Positions 54,165 through 63,835 are shown, counted from the first letter of the stretch. The stretch: DNA of 64,000 nucleotides from Olsenella urininfantis (GCF_900155635.1 NZ_LT732540.1:89660-153659), one strand, 5' to 3'. Translations and numbers: made by a program. Notes: generated by a model from the sequence alone, not told the origin.

Positions 54165-55637
54165 TCCACCTTCTCTAGGCTGCCTTCGACGAGCTCGGCG
54201 GCGCGCCTCTTAGCGGTCGCCTCGTCCTCCCCATACCACTTCATAAGAAACTCGTGAACGCCCATGGTGACGCCTACTTCTTTCATGTCCTGCTCTTTCT
54301 CAGCGGCCGTGTCCTGAATGATGGAGTCGTCGAATTGTATGCGCGTCTCGCCCTCGTCGGGGATGCTCTCGCCAAAGGATCGCGACGCGTGCATGACGGC
54401 CTTTGCAATGGAGACGATCGCGCTCTCCAGGCTGTTCTCATGCCGGCGGATGTTGCGCATGAGCGCCGAGTTGTCGGACGATACCTCAGTGGCCGTCTTC
54501 ACATACCCCCGCGCGTCGTCCATGTCGAAGTAGTTGATGCCGAAGCCCGTGAGGTCGCCAAGCATTTGCAGGGCCACGCGGAACGCCTCGATTTGACCGC
54601 TCGTGCGCAAGGCGGGCGCGAACTCCTGGATGGTGTCCTCGGTAGACATGACCTTGCGAAAGACGGTGCAGTCCTGCTTTCCGAAGGGGATGGTGACGTT
54701 CTTATTGCCATCGGTTTCCCTATCGAAGAGAACATCGGAGAGGAACACGCGCATCTTGGATAGGTCGATCTCGTTGATAAGAGCGTCGAAGGTGAGGTCC
54801 ACAGCCTGGACAGCATCAACCGCGTCTGCGAACACCGATTGCCCGTAGGGACTCATATCCACCCTGGTATTCGTGACCGCTGGTTTGACGATGCCGAAGG
54901 TGGGGAAAGGACATCCCGTGTCATAGATCGGAAGAATGCCCACGGGCGTGAGCTCGTTGCCCTCGTGGTCGAAGCACACGGTGACGATCCTGTACGTCTC
55001 TTCCATTTCATCGGTGAGAAGAACGTCCACATTGCTAGGTGAAGGTGTGGAAGGTGAAGAAGGATCTGCCGAGAAGCCCATCCCGCCCTTGAGGTGCATC
55101 TGCAGCTGGTCCACGGCCTTGCCCCTGTAGAAGGCCCTGGTGACAAAAGCGCACTCCGTGATGCCATCCTCATCCCAGCTCAGGGGGATGACCATGCGAG
55201 CGTCGTAGTGCCGGATACGAACCTTCCGCTTGCCCAGGTGAATCCACAACGCCCAGGCGCCCGTGCCGAGCCCGAACGCCCTCACCACGGTGGCCTGCGC
55301 CGTGTTCATGAAGTTGGTGGAAGAGAAGAACGAGTTGATCCAGTCGGTCGCCTTCTGGTCCTCGCATACCACCTTGACCTCCTCGTTGAGGAGAAGAGAG
55401 CCCCACTCCTTGCACACGCGCATGGCAGGGTGAATAGATCGACGGTGAACAGCGTACACACGCCCACATGCCGTCCTTGTCCCTGTAGTCGTAGAACTCG
55501 CCCCTGGCGCTCATCCAGTCATCCCAGCTACGAATCCAAGGCTCCATGTCATCCAGGGGAAGAACGAACCCGAGCTTCCTCAGATAGTCCTTCACATGCT
55601 CAGGCACCCAGTACTCGTCAAGGCCATTAGTGCTCAT
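54161..55637 (-). pseudogene. Phage portal protein, frameshifted near the N-terminus
   Basis: It starts at ATG 55637 (MSTNGLDEYWVPEHVKDYLR) after AAGGAGGT. The first frame runs to about residue 60 (GEFYDYRDKDGMWACV). At a GTGTGT repeat near 55455-55460 the protein continues in another frame: YAVHRRSIHPAMRVCKEWGS, LLLNEEVKVVCED and on for 430 residues. The long frame has portal (SPP1 Gp6-type) features: FGLGTGAWALWIHLG, PFPTFGIVKPAVTN, FDALINEIDLSKMRVFL and EVSSDNSALMRNIRRHE. A 2-base slip in the repeat would disrupt it. Portal proteins form the DNA channel of the capsid; no terminase or capsid gene is nearby, so this is an isolated phage relic. Confidence 0.8.
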
Positions 55638-55751
55638 GCGGAAACCTCCTTCAACCATGCGAATAGGCATGGTGAAGTGTCCGCTGCCGTCACAATCCCA
55701 TCCGTGCCCTAGAATGTGGTGAGCCATTTGGGAGTGTTTGCGGAGAAGACC

Positions 55752-55940
55752 ATGGACGGAAGAGTCATATCGGCGCATGCGTTCTCGATAAACAACGAGC
55801 CCATGCTAAGGAAAGACAAGAAGTGTGGGTGCTTCTACTGCCTCCGCATCTTCGACCCGTCAGAGATCACCGAGTGGATCGAGGATGGTGAGAAAACCGC
55901 GCTCTGCCCGTACTGCGGAATTGATTCCGTCATTGGCGAT
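55752..55940 (+). pseudogene. Zinc-ribbon cytoplasmic protein, N-terminal fragment
   Basis: Starting at ATG 55752: MDGRVISAHAFSINNEPMLR, then CGCFYCLRIFDPSEITEW and CPYCGIDSVIGD. This is a known small protein family with two CxxC knuckles, normally 90-110 residues. Homology ends at about 55935 where sequence of an opposite-strand gene begins, so the C-terminal third is missing. Confidence 0.6.
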
Positions 55941-56078
55941 CTGCGTGGGCCGGTTGTGGAGGACGTTGATCCTCTCCGCCGCGTCGGCGAGCTTGCCGGG
56001 CTCAACGTTCTCGGGGGACCGCTCGGCCACCAACCGTCTGCTCTTGTCGCTCGAGGGCTGAATCTCGTTTGCTGCCAT
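55935..56078 (-). pseudogene. N-terminal fragment of a phage-type protein
   Basis: ATG 56078 gives MAANEIQPSSDKSRRLVAER, SPENVEPGKLADAAERINVL, HNRPTQI, then meets the zinc-ribbon fragment at a junction. Not recognised. It could be the start of a small phage structural or packaging gene. Confidence 0.35.
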
Positions 56079-56194
56079 GGAACGCTCTTTTCGGGGCAAT
56101 CATTTTGTTGCGGGCATTATCCCATCTCGGTCAACCGCCCGATTCAGCTGGCGGCAGAAAGGGGCGTCGTCCCTGACGGAAGTCGGTCAGCCAC

Positions 56195-56914
56195 CTATCG
56201 GTCAAACGACAGGGGCTTGTCCCACTCGGTGGTATCGGGATCCCATGCGGCCGTGAAATTGTCGTCCATCCCCCTGCAGGTGAGACTCACGCCCGCCGTG
56301 GAGGGCTCGGGCTCCAGCCCGAGGAAAATGCGGTTGCCGCCTCTGCCGGTGTCGAGCTCGAAGCTTAGGAAGAACAAGAGCCCCGCGACCTCGAACCCGC
56401 AGTACACGCTGAGGGTCTCGGCGTCGAGGGTGGGAACGTTCTCATAGCTGAACCTGAGCTTCGGCGGGATGGCATGGGCCGGCAGCGCCTTGAAGAGGAT
56501 GTTCGCGATGGTGTCGGCAATCACCTCGTCGTGCTCGTCGCGCTAGCCGCGGTTCTCCGGAGAGGCCTCGTCGTCGAACATCCCGTTTGCGGCGGCGTTC
56601 TTGCGGTGCCAGACGTCGTAGTCGAGGTTGAAGGATAGCCCTTCGAATTTGTAGTCGTGACGGCTCATGTCGAGCTTGAGGCCATGGGTCTCGGAGAGTA
56701 GCATGATGGCGGCGTGCAAGTCTAACAGATAGTGGATATCCATATCGAGATCACAGCCGAGCTGTGCTTCCAGCTGGCGGTAGGTCGTGGTATTGAAGCC
56801 GTCGGGTGCCTGTTCGAGCGCGAAGAGGATTGCTTCCGCATTCCTGCGCGTTTCAAGATCGATGGACATCAGCTCGTCCAATTCCTCCCTGTCCATATAT
56901 AGCCTCCCTTGCAC
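56195..56914 (-). pseudogene. Paralogue of the 19.7 kb protein, split by a UAG codon
   Basis: Two frames (56914-56543 and 56524-56195) are in register and separated by TAG at 56543-56545. Joined they give 239 residues, close to the 236 of the paralogue at 19675. Shared features in the first half: TTTYRQLEAQLGCD, KLDMSRHDYKFEGLSFNLDY. The second half (ILFKALPAHAIPPKLRFSYE, NRIFLGLEPEPS) is diverged. No function known. The simplest reading is one nonsense mutation; re-initiation at ATG 56524 could still give two half-proteins. Confidence 0.65.
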
Positions 56915-57373
56915 TTGCTGTTGCCGGTTCGACCGGTGCCTCCGGCTTCTATATTTTTAGGCACCATTGCCTGCGCTGATCGCATTATCTCACCGCATTG
57001 CCTCGGGAGCCATATTGTGCGGCGGTCAAAAACAAGCCTAGGCTCAGGTGACGGAGATGTCGCGATTGCGCCTTGAATTGCGAAAGCGATTCAACTCATG
57101 GGCAAGCCACCTGAGACAGCTCACTTTACTCGCCGATAACGAAGATGCGCGACCTGGGGTTTTTGTTAACTGCTCGCAAGCTGCTCGCGCTAATTTACCT
57201 GCATTTGCCCGAGTTAGCGACTATTTTCAAAGAATTATTGGGCTAATGACTAAATTTTTTAAACCCCGATTGCGAAAAGAACCCGAAGATTTCTAAGACA
57301 AATATGGGGTCGGACGTCGCAGAACGAAGCATCCAACCCCATATTTAGTTGATGTCAAGCGGATATATCTTGG
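56915..57373. other. Intergenic region with a terminator
   Basis: No supported gene; the plus frame 57048-57296 has no ribosome site or recognisable features. AAATATGGGGTCGGA (57301-57315) pairs with TCCAACCCCATATTT (57333-57347) with one mismatch, a terminator for the surface gene on the minus strand. Confidence 0.5.
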
Positions 57374-58972
57374 CTAGCTGTTTCTTTTTACCCGCCTTGA
57401 AATAGCGATACTGGCTAATCCACAGGCTCCACAGGCAAACGCGACCTCCAATAACCCGGTTCCAGCAGAACCGGTTGCCGGCAAGTTGCGTTTGCTCTTC
57501 TTGACGGTGGTCTTTTTCTGCTCAGTCGGTTTTGTCTGCGGCGCCTCCTTAACCGTAATCTTTGCGATCGCGGTTACGCTTTCCCCGTTAGAGTCGGCAA
57601 GCGTGAACTTAACCTCGTAAGCCCCTGCCTTAGAGCTATCGAAATCTCCTTGCTCTATGACGACTTTATCGGCTAGGTTTGCTCCGTCCTGCTCATCAGC
57701 TGCCTTGGTTATCAGTGAGCGCAGATCCAGCTGTTCGCCGGCGGTAATCGTCGCGTCCTTCACCTCAAGCACGGGTGGAGTATTGACGACATAAATCGGG
57801 TATACCGCCAGATCTCCCTTAACCACCGTGTCGGCATCGAAGACATCGCCAGAGCCATCAGCCTTGGTATTCCATTCCTTAAACGCGTACCCCGCTTTGG
57901 CCGGTGCGGCAGGAAGTTCCTTTGGCAGGCAGGTTGTACCATCGCTCAGGCAGTTTTGCGCTGCCGAGCGTCCGTAATAAACCTGCATCGATGCCAGCGC
58001 CTCTGGCTCAGCGCCCTCGTTAGCGGCCTTGTAGAACGTAACCTCTGGAATATGCTGATTCAAAGTGGTGACGAAAACGCTGGAAGACTTGAACTTTTCA
58101 AAAGTGTTGACCCCATCGTTTCCTTCCCACCACCTGAGGTACGAAAAGTTGCCTTTGCGTGCACGGATGTTCTGAAGCGAAGACTTCTGATCTTTGTACA
58201 TGAAGTAGAAGTCCGCCGGCATGTTGCCCTCATCGGTAAGATTCGCCACTTCCGCCTGAGTCGGCTGGGGCACTGTTCCGTCTTTAGCGACTGTTTTTAT
58301 GACGTAGTCAGTGCCTTCGGTGTACTTGGTATTTATCCCAGTGACCTTGTCGTTTTCAACCACGAAAAGATCTTTGGCCACGTCCGTGTTCTTCGCGTAG
58401 GCGACGCTGGCTATGTCAAGGTGAAAACGCGTTTCAGCTATGGAGTTTACGTTTTCCTTCGGGTTGGTGGCCGAATAGTTGTCGGAGCCTACCGTCATCA
58501 TGTCGGTCGCACCACCCGGGTAACCCGATGTTTCAGCGGTGAACCAGGAATGGTAGCCCTCTGGGACAGTCGAGTTGTCAACCTTTACGGTGTAGGTCTT
58601 GCCCTGCGGGTATGGGCCTAGATACTTTGCTCCGCCCCATCGAGCAGGATCCCCGACGGTTCCCTTGGTCGTCTCAATAAGGTTCCCGTCGCCGTCATAA
58701 ACCTGGAAGGCGATATTCTTCCAGGTCTCTAGAACCTTAGCCTGTGGCGCTCCGCCATAAACGTTAAGCGTACGTTTTGCCCCAATAGCTTGCTGCGGCG
58801 AGTCGAAGAAGGCTTCCGTCTGCTCGTTTATGAAAATCTCCGGTAAAATCTCGATTCTTACCTGCCCTTGTGCGCTAGCGCTTTGGGGAGGCACTATATT
58901 AGTGACCATCATCCCTAAAAACACCAACGGGGCGATTAACAGGCTGATCGCCCTTTTCGTACTTTTCCTCAT
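57374..58972 (-). CDS. LPATG cell-wall-anchored surface protein
   Basis: 532 residues from ATG 58972, with GGAGGG upstream. Signal peptide (MRKSTKRAISLLIAPLVFLG to SASAQ). A beta-rich N-terminal half is unrecognised. An InlB B-repeat-like unit follows (YGRSAAQNCLSDGTTC, then KAGYAFKEWNTKADGSGDVF) and an Ig-like DUF5011-type domain (PPVLEVKDATITAGEQLDLR). The tail has NLPATG, a hydrophobic helix and RRVKRNS. GC is intermediate. It is monocistronic and probably an adhesin or host-interaction protein. It is the fourth sortase substrate in this window, with no sortase gene in view. Confidence 0.8.
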   Translation of the reverse strand: MRKSTKRAISLLIAPLVFLGMMVTNIVPPQSASAQGQVRIEILPEIFINEQTEAFFDSPQQAIGAKRTLNVYGGAPQAKVLETWKNIAFQVYDGDGNLIETTKGTVGDPARWGGAKYLGPYPQGKTYTVKVDNSTVPEGYHSWFTAETSGYPGGATDMMTVGSDNYSATNPKENVNSIAETRFHLDIASVAYAKNTDVAKDLFVVENDKVTGINTKYTEGTDYVIKTVAKDGTVPQPTQAEVANLTDEGNMPADFYFMYKDQKSSLQNIRARKGNFSYLRWWEGNDGVNTFEKFKSSSVFVTTLNQHIPEVTFYKAANEGAEPEALASMQVYYGRSAAQNCLSDGTTCLPKELPAAPAKAGYAFKEWNTKADGSGDVFDADTVVKGDLAVYPIYVVNTPPVLEVKDATITAGEQLDLRSLITKAADEQDGANLADKVVIEQGDFDSSKAGAYEVKFTLADSNGESVTAIAKITVKEAPQTKPTEQKKTTVKKSKRNLPATGSAGTGLLEVAFACGACGLASIAISRRVKRNS

Positions 58973-59057
58973 GAGTTCCCTCCAATTTGGCGGATACCTT
59001 GGGGAATACTTTAACATCTTTCGGGTATTGTTCAACTTCTTTCACCTAGTTGAGTCG

Positions 59058-59294
59058 TCATTGATCAATACTTTTCAGCAGGTCAAGAGTGGAGCCATTA
59101 TCCTAGTCGACGTGAACCGTGCTGGCAGCATCGACGAACAGGATCGTGCCCTCGGCTCCTGCTTCAAGATTGGTGTATGGGTCTTCGCAACACACCAGCC
59201 GCACCCGCCGACTATTCAGCGAGCCCGCCGGATCTGCTGTGGTGCTCGCGGGTTTCGGTGGTTTAGCCCAGGCACTATCACCTTCTAGGCGCAC
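59058..59294 (-). pseudogene. DUF4314 protein with in-frame UAG
   Basis: The frame reads RVRLVCCEDPYTNLEAGAEG, TILFVDAASTVHVD, then TAG at 59103-59105, then DNGSTLDLLKSIDQ and TGA. DUF4314 proteins of conjugative elements carry HVDWDNGS here, so TGG has become TAG. The rest of the domain is intact. Confidence 0.75.
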
Positions 59295-59470
59295 CAGCAG
59301 GGCACGGCGTAGTTGCGGTGTCTGCCATCGCCGTCACGGGCTCCTGGCTCAGTGGCTGGCAAAGTTGGGACGGGTGTGAAGCCCGCATGGTAGGCGGCAT
59401 CGAGAATCTTGCGGCTAGTCGTGTTTGCTTTACCAGGCAGCCACACCACCCAGTCCTTATCTAGGTGTGC
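59285..59470 (-). pseudogene. C-terminal fragment of an element protein
   Basis: The minus frame YLIGGAHLDKDWVVWLPGKA, NTTSRKILDAAYHAGFTPVP ends at TAG 59285-59287, overlapping the start of the DUF4314 frame. It is coherent protein but not recognised, and its N-terminal part is missing. Confidence 0.4.
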
Positions 59471-59507
59471 GCCGCCAATCAGGTATGCAGACGACGGTGT
59501 GCCCTGA

Positions 59508-59845
59508 TAAACCGGTTTTGCGCCGGTTGTAGGCGGTGGAGCGTTCCACGTTCAGTCGCTCTTGCACTTCACAAATCGCATCGGTGGCGGACTCGTACCC
59601 GCTAAGGAAGCAAACCTCCAGTACATCACGCTCCTCGCCACTCAATGCCTACCAGGCGGGGTTGAACCAGGCCATGTAATCCTTGGCCTGCAGGTATTTC
59701 CTGGTGCGGTTATCAATCCGTTCCAAGTGTCTGAGGATTTTGTCCTCGGCAGCGGTGGGATTAAACGCACGGCGGCTCCCATCCCGCGTTGGGACGGAGG
59801 CTTTTTCTTTGTCGTTTTGCCCCCTTTCGCCTGCGATTCCTTCAT
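59508..59845 (-). pseudogene. Phage-type sigma-like regulator, broken
   Basis: After a possible start at 59845 (MKESQAKGGKTTKKK) the coherent frame is FNPTAAEDKILRHLERIDNR, YLQAKDYMAWFNPAW, then an in-frame TAG, then ALSGEERDVLEVCFLSGYES and ERLNVERSTAYNRRK. The last part is a sigma-70 region-4-like HTH of the RinA/ArpU type. It ends in unrelated sequence. At least one stop, one frameshift and a 3' truncation are present. Confidence 0.6.
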
Positions 59846-59879
59846 TTACTCCCTGTGCTTCGAGACGGCAAGGCGCGGG

Positions 59880-60203
59880 GCGCTATTCGGGGGAACGGGA
59901 GTAAGGATTCATTGCAAGTGAGTGGACGCGCGGTTTTTGTCCCCGGGGGCGAGACGGGGCCGTTTCGGGGCCCATGAAACTCAAATCGAACTCAACGGGC
60001 TTTCCGGCGGTCTCCGCACGGCGTTTCCCCAGGTGGCTAATGGGGGGTAAAGAATCTCGCCATCTCAGGGAAAACGGGGGGTATCCAGGTGGGATGCCGC
60101 GGCGTACCACCGTAGGGGGCCATGGTCTCGTCGGCGATGAACTTCCTGACCTCGGGAGGCGAGGGCCCTGATTTCCGAGCCTTCTGCCTCCCGGGTCTTT
60201 GCG
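59880..60203. other. GC-rich gap, no gene
   Basis: Contains G-rich and C-rich runs and a short coherent minus-strand piece (EVRKFIADETMAP) of unknown origin. Nothing else supported. Confidence 0.3.
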
Positions 60204-60395
60204 CTACATGTTCTCGATGGCGTCATTGAACCTGTCGAGGAGGTAGGAATCAAAGTCCTCGTAAACCTCGACGACCCCGTCGCCGTCGTAGGGCGACCAA
60301 CTGACCACCTTGCCGTTGGAGGAGTCGATGCAATACAGCCACTCGTCGCAGTTCTCCACGGCAACCAGGCCGTCGGGGAGGCCGTCGGGACAACA
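60204..60395 (-). pseudogene. SUKH/SMI1-KNR4 immunity-type domain, C-terminal fragment
   Basis: The frame reads GLPDGLVAVENCDEWLYCID, SSNGKVVSWSPYDGDG, DSYLLDRFNDAIENM and stops at 60204. This is the end of a SUKH-fold domain (E-CDEW..C.D, G.VVSW, YLLDRF). SUKH proteins are typically immunity partners of polymorphic toxins. The first half is replaced by the HTH gene fragment at a junction near 60.395 kb. Confidence 0.65.
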
Positions 60396-61335
60396 GCAGA
60401 AATCTACGCCTAAGCAGGGACACCTTGAGGCACTTGCTCATGCGTTTGGAATCAGGCCTGAGGCATTGAGAATCTACGATATCGACTTGATGCCTCTGAA
60501 CGCTTTGATTCAGCTGGGGGAGACATATGGCCTGATGCCTGCCTATGACGAGCGGTTTGCCTATCTCCGACCGACGAGCGACTTCATGAGTGAAGCCCTT
60601 CATAAGTGGGCCGTCCAATACCATTTGCTCAAAGAGGAAGATATTGACCTCAATTGGTATGAGGAGTGGAAAGACGAGTTCAACGCCGAGTATTCCGAAA
60701 GAGATTTTCCCTTGAGATACCGGGTTACCCCGGAAGAGGTTGAGCCGATAGAGCCGTGGATGAACATTCAATTTGCAGCCGCTCTTCAGCGTCTTCGCAA
60801 AAAGCATGACCTTACGCAGGATGACCTTGCTCTTGCCGCCAATACAACAAAATCGACCATTCGCAGCTACGAGCAGAAAAAGCGATTGCCGAAGGATTCA
60901 CAGCTTGCGGATTTGGCGGATGCGCTCGGCGTTACTAAGGGCGCTTTGACGTTCTTTGATTTCGGAAGCCCAGTTCAGGCGGTTCATGTGCTCTTCCAAA
61001 TTGCGAATACGTATGGAATGATACCCGACGAAATTGACGGGCAAGTGATGCTGCGAACTGCTTGTAGGGGTATGGAGCGCTATATCGACCAGTGGGAGCT
61101 TGCACAGAACGGGACTTTTGAAGGCGTTGCTTGGGATGTAGAAGTGACTGACTACCAAGATTGGAAAGATAAATACGATTTCAATTACTCGGGACAGAGC
61201 AGTCGTCAGAGTCGATATTCGATTCACTGGGACAAAAGGCCTAATGGCGACTTGATTGATTCGGGGGCGCTGGAAAGTAAATACGACCCATTCGATGAAC
61301 ACCATAGGGCGCAAGGCGGTTTCTTGAGGGCATAG
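60396..61335 (+). CDS. Tandem HTH protein, N-terminally truncated
   Basis: An open frame exists from 60310, but the part before about 60396 is antisense to the SUKH fragment; the first usable downstream Met is uncertain. Residues (from 60310) 150-215 are a complete XRE HTH (ALQRLRKKHDLTQDDLALAA, STIRSYEQKKRLPKD). The protein is an internal duplication: GHLEALAHAFGIRPEAL...LIQLGETYGLMP...YEEWKDEFN matches SQLADLADALGVTKGAL...LFQIANTYGMIP...YQDWKDKYDFN. So the intact ancestor had two HTH-plus-sensor units and the first HTH has been lost. It is probably a repressor-like regulator. The Fic gene follows after 26 bases. Confidence 0.65.
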
Positions 61336-61361
61336 TTTCTATTCATGCAAGAGGAGTATTC

Positions 61362-62015
61362 ATGCTGGACAATAAATTGGGAATTGCGAGCGAGGTGGAG
61401 CTTTCTCGCGAGGAGGAACTGCTTACCAAGCAGCGCGCCCTTGAGCTGTTCGAGGGCAGGTTGCTCGAATCGTTCGAGGTGGGCACCTTCGCGGGTCTCG
61501 CCAAGATTCACGGCTACCTCTTCCAAGACGTGTACGACTTCGCGGGTAAGATGCGCACGGTCAACATCGCCAAGGGCAACTTCCGATTCGCCCCGCTCAT
61601 GTACCTCGACGCGGCGCTCGCCGCTATCGACAAGATGCCGCAGACCACGTTCGACCAGATAGTCGAGAAGTACGTCGAGATGAACGTCGCCCACCTCTTC
61701 CGTGAGGGCAACGGGCGCAGTACGCGCATTTGGCTCGACTGCATCCTCAAGGCCGAGCTGGGGCAGGTGGTCGACTGGAGCCTCGTGGACAAGGAGGACT
61801 ACCTCCTCGCCATGGAGCGCAGCCCCGTGCGCGACACGGAGATAAAGGCCCTGCTCAAGGCCGCGCTCACGAGCGACGTCAACGACCGGCAGGTCTACAT
61901 GAAGGGCATCGACGCAAGCTACCGCTACGAGGGCTATGCCACCTACACGATGGACGAGGTCGCAGAGCGGGGCACGGCTGGCTCCCAGCCGGGCGGGGAG
62001 GGCGATGCCCAATGA
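61362..62015 (+). CDS. Fic protein (AMP-transferase type, class III-like)
   Basis: 217 residues; the ATG follows AGAGGAG. The Fic motif is HLFREGNGRSTR (about 111-122), with the flap region KGNFRFAPLMYL. A C-terminal S-x-x-x-E-G (in ASYRYEGYAT, about residues 186-191) matches the inhibitory helix of class III Fic proteins, so activity is probably self-restrained. Such proteins transfer AMP to targets such as topoisomerase subunits or to themselves. The stop overlaps the ATG of the GIY-YIG gene (62012-62015), so both are co-translated, an unusual pairing. The HTH gene upstream may control the unit. Confidence 0.85.
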   Translation: MLDNKLGIASEVELSREEELLTKQRALELFEGRLLESFEVGTFAGLAKIHGYLFQDVYDFAGKMRTVNIAKGNFRFAPLMYLDAALAAIDKMPQTTFDQIVEKYVEMNVAHLFREGNGRSTRIWLDCILKAELGQVVDWSLVDKEDYLLAMERSPVRDTEIKALLKAALTSDVNDRQVYMKGIDASYRYEGYATYTMDEVAERGTAGSQPGGEGDAQ

Positions 62016-62842
62016 TCAGCCTCACCACCATGACCATGCAGCTCATCGACAACGAGCCGGACGGCATACGCATCTGCCGCGTGGAGGGTGAGTCGCTTGT
62101 CACTGTCGTCGTCCCACGCGAGAAGTTGGCCGAGGCCCGCCATCTTCCCGAGCTGCCCTTCCGTGGTGTCTACTACCTGCTTGACGAGGATCACGGCGTC
62201 CTCTCCCGTGTGTATGCCGGGCAGACCACCCAGGGCCTTGGGCGTCTTGAGGCCCACAAGGCCAAGAAGGAGTTCTGGAACAAGGCTGTCATGTTCCTCG
62301 ATGACGACAACAACATCGACCGCGACGTGCTGGACTCGCTTGAGGCCAAGGCCATCGACTACGTGCGCAAGCATGGCTCCTATGAGACGGACAACTCGGC
62401 GACGCCGAGTCCGCGACTCTCGCCATACAAGGAGGAACGCGTCGAGGAGCTGCACGCCAGCATCCTCTTCCGCATGAGGGCGCTCGGCTATGACCTCGAC
62501 CGTGTAGAGGCGATGCCGACGACGGGCTCCACGCTCTTTTACACCAAGAAGAACGGAGTCCGCGCGAGCGGGCGCTACGACAAGGACACGGGCCGCTTCA
62601 CCGTACTCGCGGGCTCCATGGTCGAACTCTCCAGACCCGTCTTGAAGAACCAGGGTGCGATCGCCGTCCGCAGGCAGCTCTTCGGCGAGGCAAGCGACTG
62701 CATGGAGCTTGCCGATGACGTCGAGTTCGCGAGCCCAAGCGCTGCTGCCGTGTTCGTGCTCGGCGGTAGCCAGAACGGCTGGACGGAATGGGTCAACGAT
62801 GCCGGGCAGACCCTCGACTACGTGTATAGGGGCGAGAACTAG
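62012..62842 (+). CDS. GIY-YIG nuclease-like protein with DUF4357-type tail
   Basis: 276 residues from ATG 62012. Residues about 38-130 form a GIY-YIG-like domain: GVYYLLDEDHGVLSRVYAGQ with the Tyr pair spaced as in the family, then KAKKEFWNKAVMFLDDDN and a Glu-rich helix (DSLEAKAIDYVRKHG). Residues 190-276 (FYTKKNGVRASGRYDKDTGR, FTVLAGSMVELS, FASPSAAAVFVLGGSQNGW) match DUF4357, which commonly follows GIY-YIG in bacterial proteins of unknown role. It probably acts on DNA. Coupling to a Fic gene suggests a joint defence or toxin role; this is inference. Confidence 0.75.
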   Translation: MISLTTMTMQLIDNEPDGIRICRVEGESLVTVVVPREKLAEARHLPELPFRGVYYLLDEDHGVLSRVYAGQTTQGLGRLEAHKAKKEFWNKAVMFLDDDNNIDRDVLDSLEAKAIDYVRKHGSYETDNSATPSPRLSPYKEERVEELHASILFRMRALGYDLDRVEAMPTTGSTLFYTKKNGVRASGRYDKDTGRFTVLAGSMVELSRPVLKNQGAIAVRRQLFGEASDCMELADDVEFASPSAAAVFVLGGSQNGWTEWVNDAGQTLDYVYRGEN

Positions 62843-63105
62843 GCGCTCGGCGACTGAGCGGGCGACGGCGCAAGGCTCACTGGGTACATTTTGGGTACCA
62901 ACCGACATACATCCATGGGGTGGCAGCGGCAATGAATCGTCCTCAATTGCAACCAGCGGTCACCAATGACGTCGTTTGTGTCCTTGAGTGGGAATAACGG
63001 GAACTTGCTTCTGAACTCGTGTTTTGGTGCTGCTGAGTACCGCCTGATGCTGTTTCGGCATCGCCATAGAGCAAAGCCGCCAGCGAAATAACGGGAATCT
63101 AACAG
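62843..63105. other. Gap, no gene
   Basis: Nothing supported. A repeated phrase AACGGGAA occurs twice (about 62995 and 63090), possibly ends of the adjacent IS. Confidence 0.3.
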
Positions 63106-63549
63106 TGATTCGGGACGCTCGGCGAGGCAGAGGCCCTGTATCGCCCGCATCCGCTGTGCCCCAGCTGCGGATTCCCGGATACGGGGAGGGCCGGGGCCGG
63201 CGCATCCGGGCTCCAGCGCCTCAAGGGCGGCGCATGCGGCCGCAGGTACAACTCCCTCACCGGAACCGTGCCCGGGTTCAGCAAGAAGGACCTGCCCACC
63301 TGGGTCGACTTCATCAACCTCATGAGGTTCGGCATGCCCTTGGAGGGCATAGCCGCGAACTGCGGCGTCTCGCACCCCACGGCGTTCGAACGGGGGCGTC
63401 GCGTGTTCGAGGCCGACGACGGCTACCAAGACCGCATCGTCCTGCGCGACCGCGTCCGGATCGACGGAGCTTGCATCAACGACACCACCTTCACCGTCAG
63501 CGATGGCGCTCACGACCGACCAGCCGAAAGCCGGCAAGAACTGAAATGA
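63106..63549 (+). pseudogene. IS1595-like transposase, truncated
   Basis: The frame gives LYRPHPLCPSCGFPDTG, QRLKGGACGRRYNSLTGTVP (a zinc-ribbon with four Cys and the TGT motif), then DFINLMRFGMPLEGIAANCG and VSHPTAFERGRRVF, the HTH region. It ends just after RIDGACIND, where the first DDE acid of ISXO2-like domains lies. The start codon is missing (stops precede the frame) and the rest of the catalytic domain is gone. Confidence 0.7.
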
Positions 63550-63797
63550 GATTCAGCGATTTACGGAGAAACGGAAATCTGGTATCCTATCTTCACCTTG
63601 CTCGCAGGCTAAATAAACAGTAGAAGAATCCAATAGGCACGTATCAGTCAGTGCAAGGCCGTGCGCTGATGCCACGTAAAATGTCTTTGAAAGGGTTTGG
63701 CGTGCGCTTGGGAATCTGCATCGATAAGCTCGAAGCGCGCTCAGCCCTCTTTTCAGACGATGCCGCGTTAGGCAGCGTCATAGTGGCCCGGTCACAC

Positions 63798-63835
63798 AAG
63801 ACCCCCCCCCGCTCGACACAGCGGGGGGGGGTCTT
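63798..63835. terminator. 16-bp hairpin with C9 and G9 arms
   Basis: AAGA-C9-GCT (63798-63813) pairs perfectly with AGC-G9-TCTT (63820-63835) around CGACAC. It lies 51 bases before the last gene. It may be a terminator of upstream transcription or an attenuator in that gene's leader. Confidence 0.6.

Noticed and set aside
57048..57296. 82-codon plus-strand frame
   Set aside because: No ribosome site or recognisable features; lies in an intergenic region.
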